Shown here: piece after piece, positions 1 to 6,654 of the stretch
Position numbering within the stretch: the first letter of the stretch is position 1
Layout of the letters: the number at the start of each line of letters is the position of its first letter
DNA from: CAZAQS01 sp964486825
GTDB lineage: Bacteria; Chloroflexota; Anaerolineae; Anaerolineales; UBA4823
Direction of reading: 5' to 3'
DNA: 8,172 nucleotides
NCBI GenBank assembly: GCA_964486825.1
Contig: CAZAQS010000215.1
Location: forward strand, 1-8,172
Notes under the pieces: generated by a model
Told to the model about the DNA's origin: nothing
Databases searched by the model: none
Seen by the model: only the letters and a program-made list of their open reading frames with translations
Made by a program: the position numbers and the translations under genes

Positions 1-1317
1 GGCACGGCTCCGAAGAGCCTGTTACAGCACTTCGTTCCTGTCATTGCCGTCAGCCTGATCTTCTTGATTGTTGTCTCTTTCTGCATGTTGGTCCTCAGAA
101 GGTTCAACCAGATCACTGCTGTGGAAGCTTTGCGTTCGGGATATATGGGTGAAGCCCAAATCCATAAAGGTTTTCTATCGCTCAGTAAGTATAAATTCTT
201 TGAAGTGAATATTTTCCTTGGCCTGCTGGACCTCAGTCAACGCTTTAAAATGTTCCGGCTATTGATCTTTGTCTTCTTTACCTGCACGTTTATCATCATT
301 ATCCCGGTCAACCTCCTCAACACCATCCAGTCCCCTAGTTTCATCACCTATATGGGGCTCGGGCGCAGTGACATCCGCATTGACTTACGCCAGTCGGACG
401 ATATCGTTGAGCGATACAATGAGTTGATCACCTACATCAAAAATGATCCAGATGTTGCCCGGTTTTCGCCGCTGGTCACCAGCCAATATAAGGTGATCAA
501 TCCTGAGGGCGCACAAGAGAATATCAGTGTCGAAACCGGCGATTTCTCAATTTTTCCGTTAGCATACCTGAAAGGCAGCGCCCCAAACGGTGAGAATGAG
601 ATTGCGCTCTCCTTCCTTAACAGCGATCAGCTCCAAAAAGGGGTTGGTGATCCGCTCCGGCTCGTCATCAACAGTCAGGAGCGGGAGATGGTGGTGAGCG
701 GCATCTACCAGGATGTGACCAATGGCGGCCGGACAGCCAAAGCAGCCTCCTTGCCGGTCAACCCCCAAAATGTACTCTGGTACGTAGTCAGCGTTGATGT
801 CAAGACAGGCATCAACGCAAAATTAGATGAATACTCCAAAGCGTTTTACCCGGCCCGGGTCACCCGCCTGGAAGGCTACTTAGCCCAAACCTTTGGAAAC
901 ACCATTGAACAGATGCGGCTGATCACCATGGTAGCTTTTGTAATCGCCATATTCGTATCCATTCTGATTACCTCCCTTTTCATGCGCATGCTCATTGCGA
1001 AGGATACCGGTCAGATAGCGATTATGAAGAGTATTGGCGCATCCTTAATGGATGTTCGCGCACAATATATAACTCGGGCGCTCCTGGCCCTCAATATCGG
1101 GATTATTCTTGGGACCGTTATTTCAAACACCATGGGCCAGTACCTGGTCAGTGCATTGTGGTCGCAAATGGGAGCATCCGAAATCCAGTTTGTGATTGAT
1201 CCTTTCCAGGCATACATTCTTTGCCCATTGGTGTTGATGATCGTGGTAGGCATCACAACCATAATAAGCATTATATCCATCAGAGAAACCAGCATCGCCG
1301 CTTTGATTGCGGAATAG
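1..1317 (+). CDS. FtsX/MacB-type ABC transporter permease, C-terminal part (5' end outside window)
   Basis: The frame is open from the first base, so this is the last 438 residues of a longer permease; the TTG at 64 is internal and not a start. Hydrophobic segments lie at about residues 11-32 and 86-108, followed by a soluble, probably extracytoplasmic stretch of about 190 residues. Three more segments follow at about 306-330, 360-383 and 404-427. A long soluble domain followed by three membrane helices is the hallmark of FtsX-fold permeases (MacB, LolC/E, BceB). The membrane pair before it, joined by a basic linker, suggests a protein with two FtsX units, as in large Gram-positive-type permeases. 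Proteins of this class do not import sugars; they extrude peptides or lipids or act mechanically on the envelope. The stop overlaps the ribosome binding site of the ATPase gene, so the two are surely one operon. The substrate cannot be told. Confidence 0.88.
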   Translation, partial: GTAPKSLLQHFVPVIAVSLIFLIVVSFCMLVLRRFNQITAVEALRSGYMGEAQIHKGFLSLSKYKFFEVNIFLGLLDLSQRFKMFRLLIFVFFTCTFIIIIPVNLLNTIQSPSFITYMGLGRSDIRIDLRQSDDIVERYNELITYIKNDPDVARFSPLVTSQYKVINPEGAQENISVETGDFSIFPLAYLKGSAPNGENEIALSFLNSDQLQKGVGDPLRLVINSQEREMVVSGIYQDVTNGGRTAKAASLPVNPQNVLWYVVSVDVKTGINAKLDEYSKAFYPARVTRLEGYLAQTFGNTIEQMRLITMVAFVIAIFVSILITSLFMRMLIAKDTGQIAIMKSIGASLMDVRAQYITRALLALNIGIILGTVISNTMGQYLVSALWSQMGASEIQFVIDPFQAYILCPLVLMIVVGITTIISIISIRETSIAALIAE

Positions 1318-1320
1318 GAG
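1316..1320 (+). promoter_or_regulatory. Ribosome binding site of the ABC ATPase gene
   Basis: AGGAG overlaps the TAG stop of the permease and lies nine bases before the ATG at 1330. It fixes the ATPase start and implies coupled translation of the two transporter subunits. Confidence 0.75.
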
Positions 1321-1329
1321 AGATAAAAC

Positions 1330-2106
1330 ATGAATACCATGAACAACATACTCGAAGCCAGAGACTTAAGTAAAGCGGTTGCGGTCAACAGCAGCAACCG
1401 CCAGAGTATCCTTAAAAACGTAAATCTGCAGATCAAAGAGGGAGAATTTATCTCCGTGATGGGTCCATCCGGATCAGGTAAATCGACACTGCTCTACAAC
1501 ATCAGCGGGATGGACCGGATGACTTCGGGAAGAGTCATCTCCAACGGGCAAGACTTATCCGCTCTTTCGGAAAAAGAACTGTCCAAACTGCGCTTAAATA
1601 AAATGGGGTTTATTTTCCAGCAGTTCTACCTGCTGAAGAACCTGTGCATTTTCGACAACATCGTCTTTTCCGCCTATCTGGCCAAAAACAGCAGCCGCGA
1701 AAAGATCAACCAGCGGGCGATGGAATTAATGGAGAAGACCGGTATTGCGCAGCTAGCCCATCATGACATTACCCAGGCTTCCGGAGGGCAGTTGCAACGA
1801 GTCGCTATTTGCCGGGCGCTGATCAACCATCCCGAAATTGTCTTCGGAGACGAACCCACTGGCGCACTGAACTCCAAATCGGCCTGCGAAATTATGGAGC
1901 TGTTAGCGGAGATCAACCAGTCAGGGACGACCATTCTCCTGGTCACCCATGACGTGAAAGTCGCAGCAAAAACGGAGCGGGTGCTCTTTATGCTGGATGG
2001 CAACATAGTGGCCGAAAAGATGCTGGGGAAGTACATCAAAGAAAACGACGATACCAAGGCCAGGGAAGAAAGTCTTTCCAGGTGGCTGTTTGAAATGGGC
2101 CTCTAA
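1330..2106 (+). CDS. ABC transporter ATP-binding protein (MacB/LolD/BceA-like)
   Basis: A complete 258-residue ATPase that would power the upstream permease from the cytoplasmic side. All the key motifs are visible: Walker A GPSGSGKST at 45-53, Q-loop Gln97 in FIFQQF, a signature variant ASGGQ at 150-154, Walker B ending in Asp174-Glu175, a D-loop GALNSKS at 178-184 and the switch histidine at 207 (VTHD). The catalytic Glu and His are intact, so it should hydrolyse ATP. The position where many relatives carry an aromatic A-loop residue (about 15-20) holds small aliphatic residues instead. The charged C-terminal tail (about 238-258) extends past the ATPase core, as in many peptide-resistance transporters. 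Motifs and the partner permease support the MacB/LolD/BceA group; which member and which substrate cannot be decided. A second ATG at codon 4 is an alternative start. Confidence 0.93.
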   Translation: MNTMNNILEARDLSKAVAVNSSNRQSILKNVNLQIKEGEFISVMGPSGSGKSTLLYNISGMDRMTSGRVISNGQDLSALSEKELSKLRLNKMGFIFQQFYLLKNLCIFDNIVFSAYLAKNSSREKINQRAMELMEKTGIAQLAHHDITQASGGQLQRVAICRALINHPEIVFGDEPTGALNSKSACEIMELLAEINQSGTTILLVTHDVKVAAKTERVLFMLDGNIVAEKMLGKYIKENDDTKAREESLSRWLFEMGL

Positions 2107-2315
2107 GGTAGATCTTACTGCAGGGCTGAGTATCGGTAGAAGGTTTTTTGTCGATTCAGTACCAGAGGGGAGGGGTAGTTTTACATGCTGCTATTTGCTT
2201 ACCCTTCGGGATCGCCAAACCCTGTGGGAAGGAGACATTACTTCTGCATGGTATGATTAAGGCATCTCGACCAATTCATAATATATCTTTGATGCATTAC
2301 TCGCGCGGAGGACAC
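2107..2315. other. Intergenic stretch between transporter operon and sugar kinase
   Basis: About 210 bases with no convincing gene. The kinase frame stays open back to a TTG at 2148, but those extra residues resemble nothing in the PfkB family and have no ribosome binding site. A run of six T at 2144-2149 follows a poorly paired region (2113-2143, about five pairs with a bulge), a weak terminator candidate for the transporter. An AT-rich stretch at 2271-2290 contains CATAAT at 2277-2282 and could be a -10 element, but I see no good -35 at the right distance. The kinase promoter is probably in here, not precisely located. Confidence 0.4.
2307..2312 (+). promoter_or_regulatory. Ribosome binding site of the ribokinase-like gene
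   Basis: GGAGGA lies three bases before the ATG at 2316, closer than usual, but it is the only good Shine-Dalgarno sequence near the conserved N-terminus. The in-frame ATG at 2292 has none, which favours 2316 as the start. Confidence 0.6.
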
Positions 2316-3260
2316 ATGCACCATCCGATCATCACAGTCGTTGGCAGTTTTGCAGTCGGTATGACCATCCGTGCCAGTCATATGCCGGTTTTTGGCCAGA
2401 CCTTGTTCGGCAGCAATTTCGATATGGGTCCGGGAGGCAAAGGGTCGAACCAGGCGGTGGGCGCAGCTAAACTGGGCGCCAGGTCTTTTTTCGCTGGTAT
2501 CATCGGAGATGATAAACTGGGCGAGATCGCTCTGGAGTTATATCGCAGCGAGGGCGTCGATGCTTCCTATCTGACCGTTTACCATGGATCACCCACGGGA
2601 GTCGGTTTTATTATTCTGAATGAAGCTGGGCAGAACGGCATCATCCTGGATATGGGGGCGAACGAACGGATGGACGCAGCTTTCGTCGACCGCCTGGAAG
2701 ATCAAATCAAGGCCTCGGATATCGTTATGTCGGTGCTAGAGATCCCCCTAGAAGCAGCCTGTCAAGCGATGCTCCTCGGAAAGAAGCACGGGGTGCGCAC
2801 GATCCTAAATCCTGCCCCGGCGCAGAAACTGCCCGATTACGTCTTCGATTACGTCTTACAGAATGTTGACTTCCTTACCCCCAACGAAACCGAGCTGCGC
2901 ATCCTATTGGGATTGAGACCCGATGACCCTACCTCCACATTGGAACTGGCGCGCTCGTTGAAATCCAGGTGGGATGGAACCCTGATCGTCACCTTGGGCG
3001 AGCATGGAGCTTTGATATTCGACGGCCCGGAATTGCAGCACATCCCACCGGTATGTGTGGATGTAGTCGACACGACCGGCGCCGGAGACGCCTTCAACGC
3101 CGGCCTGGCAGTTGCCATGGCAGAAGGGATGGGCCTACGGGAAGCAGTGAAATTCGCCAATTGTACCGGCGCGCTTACCTGCACGAAGCTAGGCGTGGTA
3201 CCGGCCTTGCCATCCCGTTCGTCCACCGATCGTCTGTATAAGCTCGGTTACTCAAATTGA
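2316..3260 (+). CDS. Ribokinase-like sugar kinase, PfkB family
   Basis: A 314-residue cytoplasmic kinase, the usual ribokinase length, expected to pass the ATP gamma-phosphate to a sugar hydroxyl. Visible family marks are GGKGSNQA at 40-47 (sugar-binding signature), GDD at 64-66, Glu142 in LEIP, NPAP at 165-168, TPNETE at 188-193, TLGEHG at 226-231 and the second PfkB signature DTTGAGDAFNAG at 252-263. Asp258 is the catalytic base equivalent to Asp255 of E. coli RbsK. The first strand is odd: where RbsK reads GSINADH with ribose contacts Asn14 and Asp16, this protein reads GSFAVGM, losing both. Kinase chemistry therefore looks intact but the substrate is probably not ribose; another pentose, ketose or nucleoside-like sugar is possible. 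It is a single + strand gene converging with the glycosidase operon, and may handle a sugar that operon releases. I withhold rbsK because of the altered pocket. Confidence 0.9.
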   Translation: MHHPIITVVGSFAVGMTIRASHMPVFGQTLFGSNFDMGPGGKGSNQAVGAAKLGARSFFAGIIGDDKLGEIALELYRSEGVDASYLTVYHGSPTGVGFIILNEAGQNGIILDMGANERMDAAFVDRLEDQIKASDIVMSVLEIPLEAACQAMLLGKKHGVRTILNPAPAQKLPDYVFDYVLQNVDFLTPNETELRILLGLRPDDPTSTLELARSLKSRWDGTLIVTLGEHGALIFDGPELQHIPPVCVDVVDTTGAGDAFNAGLAVAMAEGMGLREAVKFANCTGALTCTKLGVVPALPSRSSTDRLYKLGYSN

Positions 3261-3263
3261 GTG

Positions 3264-3287
3264 GCCAGATCCTGAGACAGGTCTGGC
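3264..3287 (+). terminator. Hairpin after the sugar kinase, likely terminator
   Basis: Three bases after the kinase stop, GCCAGATCCTG and CAGGTCTGGC can pair (ten pairs with one bulged T) around an AGA loop. Only three T follow, shortly downstream (3291-3293), so it is not a classic intrinsic terminator. Its place between convergent genes makes a termination or transcript-end role likely, possibly for both strands. Confidence 0.5.
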
Positions 3288-3398
3288 AGGTTTACCGAGA
3301 AGCCCTATTCGCCCTGTAAGGTTAGTTACAGTATCACCTGGCCTTGAATCTTAGGATCGTCGAAGATCGCCTTTGTTGTTTCTCCGTAATCACGTCAC

Positions 3399-4481
3399 TT
3401 ATATGATTTCTAGTTGATCTCGGTCAGGGAGGGTTGGAAAGGTAGTAGTCGGTAGAGTCTGGTACCAGTAGGCGACCGAGGCGATATCATCCTGCAACGG
3501 CAAATAGCGTCCGTCGCTCCGCCATCCTAATGCTTGAATGGTCACCCGTATATTCTCTTGAAACCTGATGGGATCTGCGATATGCCAGCGGTACATTCCA
3601 AACCTGGTTTGGGAGCGGAAATTCCCATCTGAATGGACAGCCTGATAAAAACCGGTATACGGCGTTGTAAATTCCTGGTAGCCACCCGTTGCTTTGTTAA
3701 TAAACCCATACGAACCCCCAATATAATCCTCTGTACCAGTGCCGCATATGGTAGGGAAATCCTGGTCTCCATCTAGATAAAACTTGATCTCGCCCTCACC
3801 CCACCAGCCGTTATTGTTCACTCCCCATGCCAGGCCTGTCCCCACATAGTGGCCAAATCCCCGCACGCCGTCGAGGATTGTGAAGACCTGTTTGAATGGC
3901 AAGGGGTTGGTTCGCCGGAATTGAGCGTGAAAATATCCAAGCTCGCTGGGCACCTCCGTCAACGAATAATTGATCTGGTAATAGATTACCGCCTTTTCGC
4001 TTGCCAGGTTCGTCATTGTTATCCGGCAGCGACTTTGAAATGGCATCTCCCAATAGCAATTGAAGCCACTGCCTGGATTTACACAAACTGCAAAGGATGA
4101 GATCTGAGAATATTCCGACCAGCCGCAGGCAAAAAAATCACCTGCAGGGCATTCCACGGAAGGGATCTCCTGGTCGTCCCAATAGATCCGCAGGATGTTT
4201 AACCGCCAGCTGCCGCTAAGTGTCATCCAGACCTGTTGGATGGCTCCAGGTCCGGCAATATCAGCCAAAGTGAGGGTCTCGCCCGGTTGGATCTCGATCG
4301 ATGGGGAGATCTTCCAGCCCTGTCCCAAACCGACAGCGGCAGTTTTCCCCATACCCTCCAGCGCCATACCCCCGCTTCCCTTTTCGCCGGTTAGGTTCTC
4401 CGGGCTGATAGACCTCGTTTGTGCTCTCGAAAGGCGTGAAAGATTTCCCATATTCAAACCCAGGCCATTATAAGCAGCCAT
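3399..4481 (-). CDS. DUF2961 family protein, glycoside hydrolase family 172
   Basis: A 360-residue protein with the features of DUF2961, now glycoside hydrolase family 172. Characterised members include a Bifidobacterium difructose dianhydride I synthase/hydrolase and arabinan-degrading D-arabinofuranosidases, so furanosides are the expected substrates. Numbering below is from the ATG at 4481. The N-terminal RSISPEN and GEKGSGGMA block (about 23-40), the WWGEGE motif (226-231) and GTGTEDY (247-253) are all family marks. Glu229 and Glu251 match by motif and spacing the nucleophile and acid/base glutamates reported for the Bifidobacterium enzyme (Glu270, Glu291), with one extra residue between them. 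No signal peptide is present, so it should act in the cytoplasm on an imported oligosaccharide. I chose ATG 4481 because AAGGAGGTG sits five bases upstream; the GTG at 4487 lies inside that site. It is the last gene of the operon. Exact substrate unknown. Confidence 0.9.
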   Translation of the reverse strand: MAAYNGLGLNMGNLSRLSRAQTRSISPENLTGEKGSGGMALEGMGKTAAVGLGQGWKISPSIEIQPGETLTLADIAGPGAIQQVWMTLSGSWRLNILRIYWDDQEIPSVECPAGDFFACGWSEYSQISSFAVCVNPGSGFNCYWEMPFQSRCRITMTNLASEKAVIYYQINYSLTEVPSELGYFHAQFRRTNPLPFKQVFTILDGVRGFGHYVGTGLAWGVNNNGWWGEGEIKFYLDGDQDFPTICGTGTEDYIGGSYGFINKATGGYQEFTTPYTGFYQAVHSDGNFRSQTRFGMYRWHIADPIRFQENIRVTIQALGWRSDGRYLPLQDDIASVAYWYQTLPTTTFPTLPDRDQLEII

Positions 4482-4484
4482 ATT

Positions 4485-4493
4485 CACCTCCTT
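4485..4493 (-). promoter_or_regulatory. Strong ribosome binding site of the DUF2961/GH172 gene
   Basis: On the minus strand AAGGAGGTG, a near-perfect match to the 16S anti-Shine-Dalgarno, lies just before the ATG at 4481. It is much stronger than any site in front of the upstream operon genes, suggesting higher or independent translation of the glycosidase. Confidence 0.8.
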
Positions 4494-4548
4494 GGAAAAC
4501 TGGTTAGTTCGCTCTCTCCGGGCAGAAAGGGGTTAGCACAAGCACGGT

Positions 4549-5250
4549 TCAGTTACCTATACTCTTGAGGCAACGAAATCCAACCGTAGCACAACGATCG
4601 AGCCCTGGATACATCAGGAGAAACTTGTGGTGGTGGTTTACCGGTTGGGCTCCACCTTCTGCATACCAGTGGCTTCCTTTGGGCTTATAGTAACTTCCAC
4701 CTCGCAGAAAGCACCAGTTATGCCATCCATCGCTGCATACCACATCGATCCATTCCCAGACGTTTCCCACCAGGTCCTGAACTCCAAAGGGACTGATATT
4801 ACCGGGATGAGCATCCACTGCCGCTGTACCCTGCGAATCGGAGTTGCACAGTGCTGGATCGAAATCTGATCCCCAGGGCCAGGGGCGAAGATCCGCGCCC
4901 TGAGCCGCCCACTGCCATTCAATATCGGTCGGCAACTGCTTTCCAGCCCATTTGGCGTAAGCGCGCGCATCTTCCAGGCTAACCCAGGTTACCGGATGGT
5001 TTGCTAAATCGTGTGGAAACCCATGGCGCCAGTGGTAGAGGAACATGTGCGGTTCTGACGGTTTGTAATTTGATTCTTGCATGAAGACCTGGAAATCTGC
5101 ATTTGTGACTTCGAAGCGATCTATTAGAAAGCTATCCATGACCAACTCACGAGGGCCTTCGTCATATAAGATGAACCCGCCCTCTCGAGTGCGATGGAAT
5201 GCCTGGTAATGGAACTCCCCGCCTGGGATCAAGATCATCTCAGGGTTCAT
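4549..5250 (-). CDS. FGE-sulfatase (SUMF1-like) fold protein lacking the catalytic cysteines
   Basis: A 233-residue single-domain protein with the formylglycine-generating-enzyme fold: MILIPGGEF at 5-13, the FEVTNADF segment at 46-53, HPVTWVSLEDARAYAKW at 85-101, LPTDIEWQWAA at 106-116, GNVWEW at 162-167, RGGSYY at 183-188 and the closing VGFRCL at 223-228. True FGEs bind copper through two cysteines shortly after the RGGSW/Y motif. Here that stretch (about 187-200) has none, and Cys180, Cys220 and Cys227 lie elsewhere. It is therefore unlikely to make formylglycine, and no sulfatase gene is in the window. The fold is also used for ligand binding, in EgtB/PvdO-type proteins and in carbohydrate-linked proteins of unclear role. 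A His-rich stretch (205-207) is notable. The gene overlaps the barrel gene by 11 bases in another frame and has no clear ribosome binding site, suggesting coupled translation and a shared job. The Met at codon 5 is an alternative start. No signal peptide. Confidence 0.85.
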   Translation of the reverse strand: MNPEMILIPGGEFHYQAFHRTREGGFILYDEGPRELVMDSFLIDRFEVTNADFQVFMQESNYKPSEPHMFLYHWRHGFPHDLANHPVTWVSLEDARAYAKWAGKQLPTDIEWQWAAQGADLRPWPWGSDFDPALCNSDSQGTAAVDAHPGNISPFGVQDLVGNVWEWIDVVCSDGWHNWCFLRGGSYYKPKGSHWYAEGGAQPVNHHHKFLLMYPGLDRCATVGFRCLKSIGN

Positions 5251-6646
5251 TGGTCTGCCGCCAGTCGCCGGATGCTTGGTTATTAATCACGATCTGATCC
5301 AACACTTCATGATCCCTCACCAGACGGATCACGAGTTTTCCGAGGCTATCAGAGGCAGGGATTGCGGAATAGATGCCCGCCTGCGTTGCTTGTACACTCG
5401 ATGAACCGGTTTGCTGAAAATGAAGTACAGTTTGTCGCTCCGGATTTGCCAGAGTCACTTGCTTGTCCGGTGGAGAATAATTCAAGATGCAAGGCAATTC
5501 CGCTATTGCCCCAACCGAATGGGGCTCCAGGCGCACCGAGAGGAGATCTGGAGGTGTTAATTTCACCTCCCTTTCATTCCACAGGTCTACGAAATGGGTG
5601 TCTTGTCTATGGTCGATTCGTATAGCTGCTTCTTCAACAGGGTGATCGTTGTCATTATAAAAAGTCCAGATTCGTTTTCCACCCCCGCTGAACTCATTGC
5701 AGTAAACACCTGACACCTGAGTGGGTAAGTGGGGGTAAGGATGGGGACCCCATATTGTGGAACGATGGGAGCGGAAGATGATGCGGCATTTTTTTATGAG
5801 TGCAGCCTCTTGCGAGGTATAAGGAAGCACCAGACCGAAAACATCCTGCCAGATCACCCACCCCATCCCGTTGAAAAAGCCGCGTTGAATAACACGTATG
5901 CGGTCCGCCCCGGTAGCAAACCGGTTAACGACGAAAAGCCTGTGCTCCGGGAAAACAAATCTTTCCATGTCAATTATATGTATGCTTTCAGGTGCAGCAG
6001 ACCAATTTCCCTGCTCCCAAGAACGGCTTTGAGATTGTTCCCAGCTACAGGTGATGGATCGAAGAGAAGCTCTCAACGCACGGCCTTCGCTACAAAAGGC
6101 TACACCTGGCCGGGTGGATTCGACTGTGTGTTGTAGCTTTGCATCAAGCGATGAAAGCGTGTCCAGAAAAACACCGTCCGCATCGATTTCCTGGATGAGC
6201 TTGGCGAGTTCTTGATCATCTGAACGAGTCCGGTTACCACTTAGGGCCAGGGATTGGTCCCAGGGTGTATAGGGGATAAAGACCTTCACACCGCGTTCGT
6301 GCACCTTTTCGATCAGGTTACGCATTCCCGGCCGGCCGGATGGGAAGTCGTCATAGAAATCCCATTGCGTCCGTTCATCCACCCCCAGGCGGGGGTACGT
6401 CCCCCATAAGATCAGAGCGTCATAGCCGCCGAAATCTCGCTCTCCCTCATCTAACAAACGGCCGAACTCAAACTGCCCGGTTTCAAGGTTCAAGACTTCT
6501 CGGCCATATAGGAATGTGAAGTGATGGACGATCTGTTCTTGCAACCAGGATAAATCATTATTCTGATACCGCGAGAGGTCGATTTCCTCCCGCTTTGCCT
6601 GGCGGAAAGCATCGAATTGTCGCCTGACTTCCTGGTGAACAGCCAT
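5240..6646 (-). CDS. Putative TIM-barrel glycoside hydrolase, family not recognised
   Basis: A 468-residue protein I cannot place in a named family. The first 300 residues alternate strands and helices as in a TIM barrel: HHFTFLYG at 41-48, YDALILWGTYPRLG at 75-88, VKVFIPYTPWD at 120-130, DGVFLDTL at 157-164, VAFCSEGR at 182-189, then MGWVIWQDVFG at 261-271. Asp162 after a hydrophobic strand and Glu187 on the next are placed like the catalytic acids of alpha-glycosidase barrels (GH13, GH31, GH36 type). From about 310 a beta-rich region follows (VDLWNER at 353-359, then VRLEPHSVGAI), like the C-terminal sandwich of such enzymes, with a second beta domain to the end. There is no signal peptide. 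A short repeat, SWEQ at 201 and 209, falls in the barrel. It starts 8 bases after the UroD-like stop without a good ribosome binding site and overlaps the FGE-like gene. Hydrolase function is inference from fold-like pattern and neighbours. Confidence 0.72.
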   Translation of the reverse strand: MAVHQEVRRQFDAFRQAKREEIDLSRYQNNDLSWLQEQIVHHFTFLYGREVLNLETGQFEFGRLLDEGERDFGGYDALILWGTYPRLGVDERTQWDFYDDFPSGRPGMRNLIEKVHERGVKVFIPYTPWDQSLALSGNRTRSDDQELAKLIQEIDADGVFLDTLSSLDAKLQHTVESTRPGVAFCSEGRALRASLRSITCSWEQSQSRSWEQGNWSAAPESIHIIDMERFVFPEHRLFVVNRFATGADRIRVIQRGFFNGMGWVIWQDVFGLVLPYTSQEAALIKKCRIIFRSHRSTIWGPHPYPHLPTQVSGVYCNEFSGGGKRIWTFYNDNDHPVEEAAIRIDHRQDTHFVDLWNEREVKLTPPDLLSVRLEPHSVGAIAELPCILNYSPPDKQVTLANPERQTVLHFQQTGSSSVQATQAGIYSAIPASDSLGKLVIRLVRDHEVLDQIVINNQASGDWRQTNEP

Positions 6647-6654
6647 GACAAAGG

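Noticed and set aside
1011..1436. 141-residue hydrophobic open frame on the - strand, opposite the permease end and ATPase start
   Set aside because: Its hydrophobicity mirrors the membrane helices on the other strand; it spans a well supported gene junction and has no motif.
2113..2149. Intrinsic terminator after the ABC ATPase gene
   Set aside because: A run of six T is present, but the upstream pairing is only about five bulged pairs with a long loop; too weak to list as a terminator.
2148..2315. N-terminal extension of the sugar kinase from a TTG at 2148
   Set aside because: The extra 56 residues look nothing like the PfkB N-terminus and have no ribosome binding site; ATG 2316 has one and gives the normal length.
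4549..5250. A genuine formylglycine-generating enzyme that activates a sulfatase
   Set aside because: The two cysteines essential for that reaction are missing and no sulfatase is in the window.
5729..6136. 135-residue open frame on the + strand, opposite the barrel gene
   Set aside because: No motif or ribosome binding site, and the opposite strand shows coherent protein structure throughout.
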